Under the pieces are notes generated by a model, which did not search any database, was not told the DNA's origin, and worked only from the letters and a program-made list of their open reading frames with translations. A DNA stretch of 31,662 nucleotides, taken from Verrucomicrobiota bacterium (lineage in GTDB: Bacteria; Verrucomicrobiota; Verrucomicrobiia; Limisphaerales; AV2). The position numbers and the translations under genes were made by a program. The stretch spans positions 1 through 31,662 of the forward strand of contig QHOP01000086.1 of the NCBI GenBank assembly GCA_003219345.1, in the 5' to 3' direction. Of this stretch, positions 24,478 to 31,662 are shown piece after piece; positions within the stretch are counted from its first letter, which is position 1, and the number at the start of each line of letters is the position of its first letter.

Positions 24478-26219
24478 TGTTTCTTCTCGGCTTCCGGCTT
24501 TTGGGCCGGCGCTGACAAAACCGTAAGCCAGAGTTGGTCTGTGGACTCGATCACAAGCTTTTTGAATCCCTGCGGAACGCCGTTGTCAGTCGTTGAACTG
24601 ATCAGTTCAGAGACGACGTGCTGTTCCGTTCCTGATTCTGTCTCCATCACCGCGATTTGAATCGCGCCGCTGAAAGGCTTCGCGTCCGAGGACGCGACCA
24701 GTTTCAGCAAGACCTCCCCCCCTTTGTCCGGAACTTCGACGGGCTCGAGCGTCAACCCTTCCGGGAGTACCCTGGCAGAAACTGTCAGCTTCGTTTGGAA
24801 ACCGTGCAAGCGTGTCACCGTGACTTTGATTTCGTTGGTTTTGCCCGGCTCGATGGTGAAGGCGTTGCTAACCGCAACGGCTTTCAAGCCGGGCACCGCC
24901 CGGCTGATGCTCAATCGATAGAGGTGGTCCGCCCCGCCGCGGTGCAGCACGTTGCCTACGACGGCGAAAAATGTCCCATCCTCCGGCGCGGTCCATTCCA
25001 ACATAGGGTCGGCGTTTACGGTGTCGTCTTTCTTCGCCAGTTCTTTGCCTTTGGCGTCCTCAACTTTGAGCCGCGCATCCAGCGGAAAGCCGAGTGAAGC
25101 CGATTGAACCTCCAGCAACAGCGCGTCGCCCTTCTTCACAGCAAAAGTGAACCGGTCTTCGTCGCCTGGCTTTTCGATGCAACCGGTCAAGGCGGAGGGC
25201 ACTTCGAGTTGAGTTGCTTGGTTCGTCGAATTGTTCGGTTCCGCCTCGATCAACTCAGGACCGTCACCTATTGGAACGGTCAGAGCGTTCTCGAAAGCCG
25301 GGACCTCCAAAGTGGCCACCTTCGCGTCCGCCGACAATCCCGTGCCGTCGAACTCTAACTCGCGCTCCAGATTGGAGCCCAGGTTCCAGCCGAAGAGCCG
25401 CAACGTCGTGCGCGCGCCACGCTGGACTCCTAGTGGCAGCGTGTAATGCAAATACGGCCCGCGCGCGAGGTGGAGGCGATACACGCAAGCGTTGCCGCCC
25501 GTGAATTTCACGTCGGAGACGGCCGGATAAGCGAAGCCGAAGGCCTGCACGATGTAGGTGCCAGCCGACTGCGCCGTCCACGCCAGGAGCGGATCGGGCG
25601 TGCGACCGTCGTCGTCGTTGAGCGCCACTTGCACACCCCGCGAATCAACGAGACGCAGCACGGCATCCATGGGCGACGCGAGTGTGTAAGCTTCCAGCGA
25701 CGCGACGAGCGTCTGCCCGGCCTCCAGCGTGACAGCAAATGAATCGACATCGCCGGACTTGTCGAGCCGGCCATTGAGCGACACGGGGAGGTGGTCCACT
25801 GCTTGCGGCTTCGTGAAATCATCGTTCGGCTCTTGGTCTGAGGATTGTGGTTCTTGAGTAACGATCAGGAACCGGAGCGTGCTGGCACCTTGTTCGTTGA
25901 AGACGCGGATCAAGTGCGGTCCGACGGTTGCGTTCGTCGCAATCTCCACGCTGAACTTGCCGCTGTTCGTCTCCGCATTGAACACGATTCCCGGCGCGTC
26001 GACCCATACCTTCGGCGGCCAGGGATCGAACTTGCCGATGGCCGCGACGGAATTGGTTGAGCCTACTTGGACGGCGACGGGATAGAGGTGGTCAAGAGTG
26101 GGCGCGGCGGCGTGTAAGGCGAAGTTCCAACAGCAAAGCTCGAAGCTTAAGAGAAGCGCCAAGGACCCACTTCCAAACTCCGTCCACCGGAAGATGGTTG
26201 GGGCTTGTCCCTGGGACAT
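24474..26219 (-). CDS. PPC-domain protein of the PSD1/DUF1501 cluster
   Basis: The 581-aa product has two bacterial pre-peptidase C-terminal (PPC) domains: one from about residue 130 (QEPNDDFTKPQAVDHLPVSL then GDVDSFAV) and one from about 325 (EAEPNNSTNQATQL then GDEDRFTF). An Ig-like segment precedes them (LDHLYPVAVQVGSTNSVAAI) and another follows. It is an extracytoplasmic protein commonly encoded beside DUF1501 and PSD1 genes in Verrucomicrobiota and Planctomycetota; the biochemical role is unknown. The annotated N-terminus (MSQGQAPTIFRWTEFGSGSL) is long for a signal region and is encoded inside an inverted repeat, so the start is doubtful. It begins 48 bp after DUF1501. Confidence 0.85.
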   Translation of the reverse strand: MSQGQAPTIFRWTEFGSGSLALLLSFELCCWNFALHAAAPTLDHLYPVAVQVGSTNSVAAIGKFDPWPPKVWVDAPGIVFNAETNSGKFSVEIATNATVGPHLIRVFNEQGASTLRFLIVTQEPQSSDQEPNDDFTKPQAVDHLPVSLNGRLDKSGDVDSFAVTLEAGQTLVASLEAYTLASPMDAVLRLVDSRGVQVALNDDDGRTPDPLLAWTAQSAGTYIVQAFGFAYPAVSDVKFTGGNACVYRLHLARGPYLHYTLPLGVQRGARTTLRLFGWNLGSNLERELEFDGTGLSADAKVATLEVPAFENALTVPIGDGPELIEAEPNNSTNQATQLEVPSALTGCIEKPGDEDRFTFAVKKGDALLLEVQSASLGFPLDARLKVEDAKGKELAKKDDTVNADPMLEWTAPEDGTFFAVVGNVLHRGGADHLYRLSISRAVPGLKAVAVSNAFTIEPGKTNEIKVTVTRLHGFQTKLTVSARVLPEGLTLEPVEVPDKGGEVLLKLVASSDAKPFSGAIQIAVMETESGTEQHVVSELISSTTDNGVPQGFKKLVIESTDQLWLTVLSAPAQKPEAEKKH

Positions 26220-26263
26220 TCTCTTGAACTTTGAACTTTGGGGTTTGAGCTTCGGCGGAGCCA
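26119..26263. repeat. Long imperfect inverted repeat around the PPC gene start
   Basis: The right arm (about 26202-26263) contains TTCTCTTGAACTTTGAACTT. The reverse complement of the left arm (about 26119-26178) contains TTCTCTTAAGCTTCGAGCTT at the same place. The two arms align over about 55 nt with mostly A/G and C/T changes. The PPC start codon and its first residues lie within it. Confidence 0.65.
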
Positions 26264-26267
26264 GCGG

Positions 26268-27611
26268 CTACGCAAACAACTCCTTGATCAACCGCCCGTT
26301 GCTCACGAGTTGCACGGGCCGGCCCGTGGTCGTGTGCAGCGTTTGCGCCGGATCAATGCCCATCTTCGTGTAGAGCGACGCCGCAAAATCCTCCGGCCGA
26401 TGCACGTTCTCTGAAGCGTAATAACCTTTGGCATCCGTTGCGCCGACGACCTGTCCTCGCGGGATGCCCGCCCCGGCCATCAACACCGACATCGCGTGCG
26501 GCCAATGATCGCGCCCCGCGTCCTTGTTCACCTTGGGCGTGCGACCAAACTCGCCGAGCATGATCACCATCGTGCTGTCGAGCAGACCGCGTTGATCGAG
26601 GTCATTGATCAAAGCAGCGACGCCGATATCCATTTTCTTGCCATGATCGCTTTTGAAGCCCTCGAAAATTTTCGTGTGATGGTCCCAGCCGCCGTTATAG
26701 ACCGTCACCCAGGACACGCCCACCTCCACCAGCCGTCGCGCGAGCAGCAGTCGCTGGCCGAAATCGTTTCGCCCGTAACCCTCGCGCACCTTCTCCTCCT
26801 CGCGCTGGATGTCGAACGCCGCCTGCGCCTGCGGTGACAACACCAAATCAACGCCCTGCTGGTAATACTGATCGAACGTCACCGCCGGGTCATCGGCCAG
26901 CTTGTCAGTGTAACGCTTCATCCGGTCCAGTGACGCGCGCAATTCGCGGCGTGACCCCGCGCGACCCTCGCTGATCTCTTTCGGCAACACCACGTCGCGC
27001 ACCTGGAAACCTTTGTCATTCGGATTGCCGTTGATGACGAACGGCGCGTGTTTGCCGCCGAGGAAATTCGGTCCGCCGCTGCGCGACACTTGCGGCAGCG
27101 ACAGGTAGGCCGGCATCCCGTCGTGCACGCCGCGGTGATACGACACCACCGAGCCGAACGACGGATGAAACGTCACGAACGCGCCGCAGGCGACCGGCAC
27201 CGGCGTGGGCGCGCCGGTCATCATGTAATGATTGCCACCGCCGTGGTTCGGGTCCTTGTGGCAAATCGAGCGGACGATGGTGAGCTTGTCAGCGGCCTTG
27301 GCGAGGTTCGGCACCGCCTCGCAGAACTGCACGCCGGGCACGGACGTGGAAATCGCCTTGAACTCGCCGCGAATCTCGGAAGGCGCATCGGGCTTGGGAT
27401 CGAACGTCTCGTAATGCGACGGTCCGCCGTCGAGCCAGATCATGATGCAATTGACCTGCTTGCCGGCTGAGTTTGACGCCAGTGACGAGGAGGCGGCGTT
27501 GGCGCGCAAGCGAAGGATGTCTGAGAGGCCAAGGCCGAGCACCGCGCCGATGCCGAGCTGAAGAAAATCCCGGCGCGGCATCCCGGCGCAATTGTGGGTG
27601 AGATTGCTCAT
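26268..27611 (-). CDS. DUF1501 family protein (Tat-exported, sulfatase-like fold)
   Basis: The 447-aa product begins MSNLTHNCAGMPRRDFLQLG, with a twin-arginine motif and a following hydrophobic stretch. DUF1501 features are CIMIWLDGGPSHYETFDPKP, SICHKDPNHGGGNHYMMTG, VTVYNGGWDHHTKIFEG and MLGEFGRTPKVNKDAGRDHW. The family resembles alkaline phosphatase/sulfatase-fold proteins and is nearly always encoded with a PSD1 partner. Its start codon overlaps the stop of the upstream toxin gene (ATGA), so it now lacks its own intergenic leader. A 50-codon relic of a second DUF1501 start lies on the other side of the toxin-antitoxin pair. Confidence 0.92.
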   Translation of the reverse strand: MSNLTHNCAGMPRRDFLQLGIGAVLGLGLSDILRLRANAASSSLASNSAGKQVNCIMIWLDGGPSHYETFDPKPDAPSEIRGEFKAISTSVPGVQFCEAVPNLAKAADKLTIVRSICHKDPNHGGGNHYMMTGAPTPVPVACGAFVTFHPSFGSVVSYHRGVHDGMPAYLSLPQVSRSGGPNFLGGKHAPFVINGNPNDKGFQVRDVVLPKEISEGRAGSRRELRASLDRMKRYTDKLADDPAVTFDQYYQQGVDLVLSPQAQAAFDIQREEEKVREGYGRNDFGQRLLLARRLVEVGVSWVTVYNGGWDHHTKIFEGFKSDHGKKMDIGVAALINDLDQRGLLDSTMVIMLGEFGRTPKVNKDAGRDHWPHAMSVLMAGAGIPRGQVVGATDAKGYYASENVHRPEDFAASLYTKMGIDPAQTLHTTTGRPVQLVSNGRLIKELFA

Positions 27612-27910
27612 GGTTTGGCGCGTTTGAAAAGACGTCGCAAGTCGCGCGCGCTATGCAGCACGCGAATCAGTTCGACTCCATTCTGTGTCGGGCGATAAAA
27701 CAGGAGGTAATTCCCAACTGGAAAGCTGCGCACATCAGGTGCGAGTTCTTCGCGAACGCGTCCGGCCAATGGGTTCTCGGCAAGCATTTTTAACGCCTCA
27801 TCAAATCGATCAACCAGCCGAGAGGCAGCGTCCGGATTGTCAAGAGCGATGAACACTCCGATTTCATATACGTCCTGTTCGCTCTGATCCGAACGAATGA
27901 TGGAGGGCAT
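27608..27910 (-). CDS. ParE/RelE-superfamily toxin
   Basis: The 100-aa length and layout fit the ParE-type toxin fold: an N-terminal helical pair (SEQDVYEIGVFIALDNPDAA, RLVDRFDEALKMLAENPLAG) and then strands with RVREELAPDVRSFPVGNYLL, FYRPTQNGVELIRVLHSARD. Proteins of this type inhibit gyrase (ParE) or cleave mRNA (RelE); FYRP plus I-RVLHSARD favours the ParE side. It starts 9 nt after the antitoxin stop on the same strand, a normal TA operon. Its TGA stop overlaps the start of the DUF1501 gene, which is unusual. Confidence 0.88.
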   Translation of the reverse strand: MPSIIRSDQSEQDVYEIGVFIALDNPDAASRLVDRFDEALKMLAENPLAGRVREELAPDVRSFPVGNYLLFYRPTQNGVELIRVLHSARDLRRLFKRAKP

Positions 27911-27919
27911 GGACGCACA

Positions 27920-28177
27920 TCAGTAGCTGCCAGCTCTTCGCCGGAGTTTATTCTTCAGCGCGGCTGCGTCCCACGGCGCGCTTTCGCCACGGTCCAGTTG
28001 TTCGAGTCCGATCGCAATCTCTCGCCGCAACTCAGCGATGTCTTCTGCCGACAGGGTCTCCTGTTGCCGGAGCATGGCAACGGCGCTGTTGACCACCTCG
28101 TCAGCAGATTGATACTGGCCGGCGCGAACCTTTTCCTCGACGAAACGCTCCAATTCAGGATTGAGGCTGACCTTCAT
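27920..28177 (-). CDS. ParD-like (RHH) antitoxin
   Basis: The frame is open far upstream, but the gene starts at the ATG at 28177 (MKVSLNPELERFVEEKVRAG), giving 85 aa. The N-terminal VSLNPELERFVEEKV and GQYQSADEVVNSAVAMLRQQ form a ribbon-helix-helix DNA-binding domain. The C-terminal part (DIAELRREIAIGLEQLDRGE) is the usual ParD toxin-wrapping segment. It would bind its toxin and repress its own promoter. Its start overlaps the stop of the DUF1501 remnant frame by ATGA, and the toxin follows after 9 nt. Confidence 0.9.
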   Translation of the reverse strand: MKVSLNPELERFVEEKVRAGQYQSADEVVNSAVAMLRQQETLSAEDIAELRREIAIGLEQLDRGESAPWDAAALKNKLRRRAGSY

Positions 28178-28326
28178 ATTTTTGCATAGACTACACCACG
28201 GACGCGTTCTTGTGAAACAGGTAATCGGCGCAAGTCCGAGAAGCCCAGCCTGAGCACCGCGCCGATGCCGAGCTGAAGAAAATCCCGGCGCGGCATCCCG
28301 GCGCAGTTGCAGGTGAGATCGGTCAT
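28174..28326 (-). pseudogene. 50-codon remnant of a DUF1501 gene start
   Basis: The frame from ATG 28326 reads TDLTCNCAGMPRRDFLQLG and then IGAVLRLGFSDLRRL, nearly the same as the first 35 residues of the intact DUF1501 protein at 27611 (NLTHNCAGMPRRDFLQLG, IGAVLGLGLSDILRL). Homology ends there; unrelated codons run to a TGA at 28176-28174. That stop overlaps the antitoxin ATG by four bases. The Tat signal is intact, so if translated it would be an exported stub or simply a leader for the antitoxin. Confidence 0.8.
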
Positions 28327-28427
28327 GGCTTCTGGGGGATACTATCGCATTTCCGTGGCGTTTGTGAAGCACGCATTTCGAGGTCTTTGCTGGAGTTGAG
28401 ATGTTGAAGGTGGCTTCGACATTTAGC

Positions 28428-29929
28428 TTAAAGCCTGTGCCAGAGATAGACGCACTTGCGCAACGGGTCGCGGCCGTGTGCCCCCATTTGCTGGCTGCTG
28501 TTCCCCTTGCCGTTGGGCAAGACGAGAATCTGCCGGACTTCGAAGCCCAGGTTTTCGGCAATCTCGGAGAGGATGATGTCCACGGAGATGCTGGCTCCCG
28601 CGTAGCGCACGTTGTCATTTACCATTATCAGCGGCGCGCCGGGTTTAAGCACACGCGCACACTCGGCAACGACACAAGCCATTTCATAAAAATAACCTCG
28701 CACCATCCGAGGGATGCCGTTGTTGTTCAGCAGGTCGAGCTGTTTCTGCGAGTCCAGGTAGGACAGAATCGTCTGCAGGAGCTCCTGTCTGTCCGCTGCG
28801 ATGACCGCTGGCTTCCATTCAGGATTAAGAGCCAAAAGATCCTTTGCTCGATTTTCGACCGTGCAACTAAGCATCTCCTGACGGAGTCTGACGAGTCCCG
28901 CTTCGTCCGCTCCACACAATCGTAAGAATTCGCCTGTAACTCAGGCAGGAGCTCCAGGCATGAACCGCTGCGGAGAACCACGTCTGCCTTGGAGAGCGTG
29001 TTCGCGAACAAATCTTCAGGTGTTTCAATTCCCCGCAGGTCAGTAACAATCTCGTGCAACTTGTCTTTGATGGCCTTATCAAAGGCAGGAATCACACCCT
29101 TATCGAAAACTTTCTTTCCTTGGCGTCTGCCTGAACGGTAGTCCCACCGGAGATACTGTCCGTCCTTTCGGGTGAAGCTGATGGACTCAAGGATGCAGAG
29201 CAGAGCGAAGAACAGCACCGTTTTGACGCATTCATTCTCTTGCTCCGATGCCGCGAGAAACCGCCCCATTGCGTCAACGGTTTCGGCGGGGTAGGCACCG
29301 CGAGTGATCCGAAGTTCGTTGACGAGCTTTGCCTTCTTCACGCGATGCCACGGACATTCCTCTCTCAACGACGCCAGACGCCCAACATCCATCGGCTTCA
29401 AGTCCCAGTCGATGATCTGCTTTGTGGCAATGATCGTTTGCCCGATGGGCAGTAGTTCGATGCCCTCGGCGTGCATACCGAGCGCGCCCGCTGCAAACAA
29501 AGCGGTCCCGCTACCGGCAAACGGGTCCAGCAAGACTCCGCCCGAAATGCGTTGCTTATTTAGCAGATGCTCAACAAGTCCGGCAGAGAATGCTTCCTTG
29601 TATTTGAACCATCGATAAACCGCTCGGCCCTTATTGGCTTGGAAGCTGACGAGGGAACGCGTCAGGGAGTTCTGAACCGAAAGCTTGCTCCTCCATCGAA
29701 GCTCAGCCTCGCGATTCAGCTTCTCGATTCGCTGAAGCTCCGCTGAACTCGCCTGCCCGGCGTTTTGAAGAAGCTCACCTGTGCCGGCTTCGTTCGAGTC
29801 AATGGATTCGAGTGTTAGTGGTCCCACTTGATGGCAGACTATCACGGTCTTATGATCTCCCGCAACGGGATGAACCTCCCGACGGCTACGAAACTTTGTC
29901 GCAGGTGAAGCAAAGTTTCGTAGGTCCAA
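28428..29929 (-). pseudogene. DNA methyltransferase, frameshifted with catalytic motif region missing
   Basis: The gene is split into two frames. The upstream piece (29929 to about 28919) has the SAM-binding motif I as VLLDPFAGSGTALFAAGALG near residue 133 and the helical segment around RWFKYKEAFSAGLVEHLL. It runs to NSYDCV, where the family's motif IV (normally a PPY motif, such as TSPPY) should begin. The downstream piece (28919-28428) starts in another frame at GADEAGLVRLRQEMLS and continues with CTVENRAKD, LIMVNDNVRYAGASISVD and the C-terminus. So motif IV and about 20-30 residues appear lost. It is probably inactive unless the break is an assembly error. The true start is uncertain; TTG 29929 or GTG 29845 are options. 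No restriction enzyme gene is adjacent. Confidence 0.75.
29887..29922. repeat. Perfect 12-bp inverted repeat between methyltransferase and PSD1
   Basis: TACGAAACTTTG and CAAAGTTTCGTA pair perfectly around a 12-nt loop. It lies 38 bp beyond the PSD1 stop, so it could act as a hairpin 3' of that gene. No T-run follows on the minus strand, so an intrinsic terminator is not assured. Confidence 0.6.
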
Positions 29930-29959
29930 TGCGCGGCTTCCTACAACCCCGGCGCTCGC

Positions 29960-31662
29960 TCAATGATTAAACACGAACTCCGCCGAGTTCAGCAGCGCCC
30001 AGAACACGTCCTCGGTCGCGGTCTGGCGCGTCGCGTCGGGCGCGCTGAAGGCGTCGGTCGCGATCCGCAATTCGTCCTCGGTCGGCGGGCGGCTCAACGA
30101 CGTCAGGTAGAGCTCAGTCACGATTTCGGCCGGTGACTTGTCGCTCGCGGCGAGTTTGCGGGCACGGCCATTGTCGTTGCTTAGTTTGGCTTGCAGCGCC
30201 TTCGAGTTCATCAGGTGCAGCGATTGCACCACGCTCAGGTCCTTGTCGCGTTCGCATGGCGGATCGCTGCTCGGATTCGGACGATTGAAGGCGTCCATGA
30301 ACTGCGATTCAATCTTGTAGCTCCAGACCTGAGTAGCGCGTGCGCCGACAGTTGTCGCGGCGAAGGTGTCGGACACGCCGGTCGCGTCGTCCACCGCGTC
30401 GAGCAGCACTTCCGCGGGCAGGCGTCGGCGATACGCTCTCGAAAAATTGCGCGTGTCAGCGAGGTTGGTTTCGTTCGGCGTCGAGCTGAGTTGATACAGG
30501 CGCGACTCCATAATCGTTCGCATCAAATGCTTCAGGTCGTAACCGTGTTTGACGAAGTCCTCGGCGAGCGCGTCGAGCAACGGCGGGTTCACGCACGGAT
30601 TAGAGATGCGGAAGTCGTCCACGGGTTCGACCAGGCCGCGTCCGAAGAAGTTCGCCCAGACCCGATTCACCGCGGCGCGGGCGAAGAACGGGTTGTCCGG
30701 CGCGATCAGCCAATCGGCCAGGGCGCGACGCGGGTCGGCCTCATTGCCAAGCTGCGCAGATGGACCGTCTGGTGGACGCGGCGACATCACGGCGCCCGTG
30801 ACGGGATGTTTCACGCTGCCGCCGGACGCGAAGTAGAACGTTTCGGTGCCCGCGGAAATCGGCGGCGACAGGCCGGCGCCCTTTTGCTTGACCGAAGCGA
30901 AGAACGCGGCGAACTGATAGAAGTCGTCCTGGCTCCATTTCTCGTTCGGATGATGGTGACAGCGGGCGCATTCGAGTCGCGTGCCGAGGAAGAGCTGGCT
31001 GAACATCGTCGTGAGGTCCGCCGGTTCGCGCCGGTCGCGATAGATCACCGCGGGACCGTCGCGATGGTTCGTGCCCTCGACGAGGAGGATTTCACGCACG
31101 AACTGATCGTAGGGCTTGTTCAGCCGGAAACTGTCGCGCAACCACTGGTCGAGCGTGAACACGCTCTTTACGCCCACACGGTCGGGATTCGGACGGAGCA
31201 GGTCGCCCCACTTGTTGGCCCAATAGTCGGCGTATTCCAGGCGGGCGAGAATTTTGTCGACCAACGCAGAGCGGAGGGCTTGGCGGCGGGCAGTGAGTCG
31301 ATCTTCGCCGGGCAGGTGAGCAGGTGAGAAAGTGAGCGAGTGGGAACCGCTGACATTCTCACTTTCCCTCTCTCCCGCTTTCTCACCAGCATAGGCCGAA
31401 GTTGCCGTCTCCAGGAACTCCCGCACTTCCTTTGGCGTCGGCAACAGACCGATTGCGTCCAGGGAGGCGCGACGCAGAAATTCGGTATCGGTGCACAGTT
31501 CCGACGGAAGAAGGCCGAGCCGTTGGAATTGCGCGTAGGCCAACTCGTCGATGAAATTATTCTTCGGCAGCGCGGCGTATTGGGCCCCAGGCAGAAGCCG
31601 GTCCGCCGGCACCAGGATGTGCGCATCTGCCACGAGACCCGCGTAGCGCGCGACAACCACGC
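29960..31662 (-). CDS. PSD1 family protein (DUF1549/DUF1553), N-terminus outside window
   Basis: About 567 codons are visible; the gene enters from the right edge, so its signal peptide and any cytochrome c part are missing. DUF1549 features are PKNNFIDELAYAQFQRLGLL, FLRRASLDAIGLLPTPKEV, the motif CARCHHHPNEKWSQDDFYQF and TTMFSQLFLG. DUF1553 features are FFARAAVNRVWANFFGRGLV, SRLYQLSSTPNETN, RRLPAEVLLDAVDDATG and LYLTSLSRPPTEDEL. The C-x-x-C-H shape of CARCHH suggests haem or metal binding. Its usual partners are a DUF1501 protein, here 2.3 kb downstream, with the methyltransferase and toxin-antitoxin genes in between. An in-frame insertion of repeat DNA lies near 31308-31390. Confidence 0.92.
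   Translation of the reverse strand, partial: VVVARYAGLVADAHILVPADRLLPGAQYAALPKNNFIDELAYAQFQRLGLLPSELCTDTEFLRRASLDAIGLLPTPKEVREFLETATSAYAGEKAGERESENVSGSHSLTFSPAHLPGEDRLTARRQALRSALVDKILARLEYADYWANKWGDLLRPNPDRVGVKSVFTLDQWLRDSFRLNKPYDQFVREILLVEGTNHRDGPAVIYRDRREPADLTTMFSQLFLGTRLECARCHHHPNEKWSQDDFYQFAAFFASVKQKGAGLSPPISAGTETFYFASGGSVKHPVTGAVMSPRPPDGPSAQLGNEADPRRALADWLIAPDNPFFARAAVNRVWANFFGRGLVEPVDDFRISNPCVNPPLLDALAEDFVKHGYDLKHLMRTIMESRLYQLSSTPNETNLADTRNFSRAYRRRLPAEVLLDAVDDATGVSDTFAATTVGARATQVWSYKIESQFMDAFNRPNPSSDPPCERDKDLSVVQSLHLMNSKALQAKLSNDNGRARKLAASDKSPAEIVTELYLTSLSRPPTEDELRIATDAFSAPDATRQTATEDVFWALLNSAEFVFNH
31308..31390. repeat. Purine/pyrimidine-rich inverted repeat inserted in the PSD1 gene
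   Basis: GGTGAGAAAGTGAGCGAG in one arm faces CTCACTTTC, CTCTCTCCCGCTTTCTCACC in the other arm. The encoded stretch (GEKAGERESENVSGSHSLTF) is not typical of DUF1549 and lies in the loop between the FLRR and DKIL motifs. It keeps the reading frame. Confidence 0.65.

Noticed and set aside
30191..31327. 378-codon plus-strand frame inside PSD1
   Set aside because: Composition is Arg/Val-rich and antisense to a clear DUF1549/DUF1553 gene; it is a shadow.

Overview
The window looks like a chromosomal segment of a Verrucomicrobiota bacterium of the Pedosphaera/Limisphaera type. The evidence is the family mix: a PSD1 (DUF1549/DUF1553) cytochrome-like protein, a DUF1501 Tat protein and a PPC-domain protein in one strand-wise cluster; an H-X9-DG pseudopilin; LL-diaminopimelate aminotransferase; a large LTD/CotH protein; Gfo/Idh/MocA and SSS-type genes; and many GC-rich palindromic repeats. 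Placement is by recognition only; no search was run.

Layout. 1-853 (-) is a secreted VCBS/FG-GAP protein cut by the window edge, divergent from a HEAT-repeat protein (924-1859). 2032-5074 is a large secreted carbohydrate-binding-like protein whose signal peptide lies in another frame, followed by a pseudopilin (5114-5992). A CGWS glutaredoxin (-), glycerate kinase, a TPR membrane protein and dapL follow to 10108. 10145-14272 (-) is a 1375-aa LTD/CotH protein.

14336-17315 is a discrete mobile element of 2980 bp. It has 20-bp perfect terminal inverted repeats and an 8-bp target duplication. It carries a small basic protein, a ParA/MinD-like ATPase with unusual Walker motifs, an IS1-family-like transposase and a DUF6941 protein, with a phased 9-bp repeat array between the divergent ATPase and transposase genes. 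It is the best candidate for something undescribed.

17437-24477 is a heterotroph module: ceramidase-like hydrolase (-), a decayed beta-propeller fragment, a response regulator, a 450-bp repeat island, a GH39-like glycosidase (-), a sodium/solute symporter that has lost an internal N-terminal segment, its small membrane partner, and a Tat-exported Gfo/Idh/MocA oxidoreductase.

24474-31662 (-) is a PSD1 / DUF1501 / PPC cluster into which foreign genes have entered: a DNA methyltransferase that has lost its catalytic-motif region, a 50-codon remnant of a second DUF1501 start, and a ParD/ParE-like toxin-antitoxin pair. Remnant, antitoxin, toxin and intact DUF1501 are chained by ATGA overlaps and one 9-nt gap.

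Three genes (secreted protein, symporter, methyltransferase) show the same lesion: a frameshift where conserved family sequence seems to be missing. This is either real decay or an assembly problem, and raw reads would settle it.
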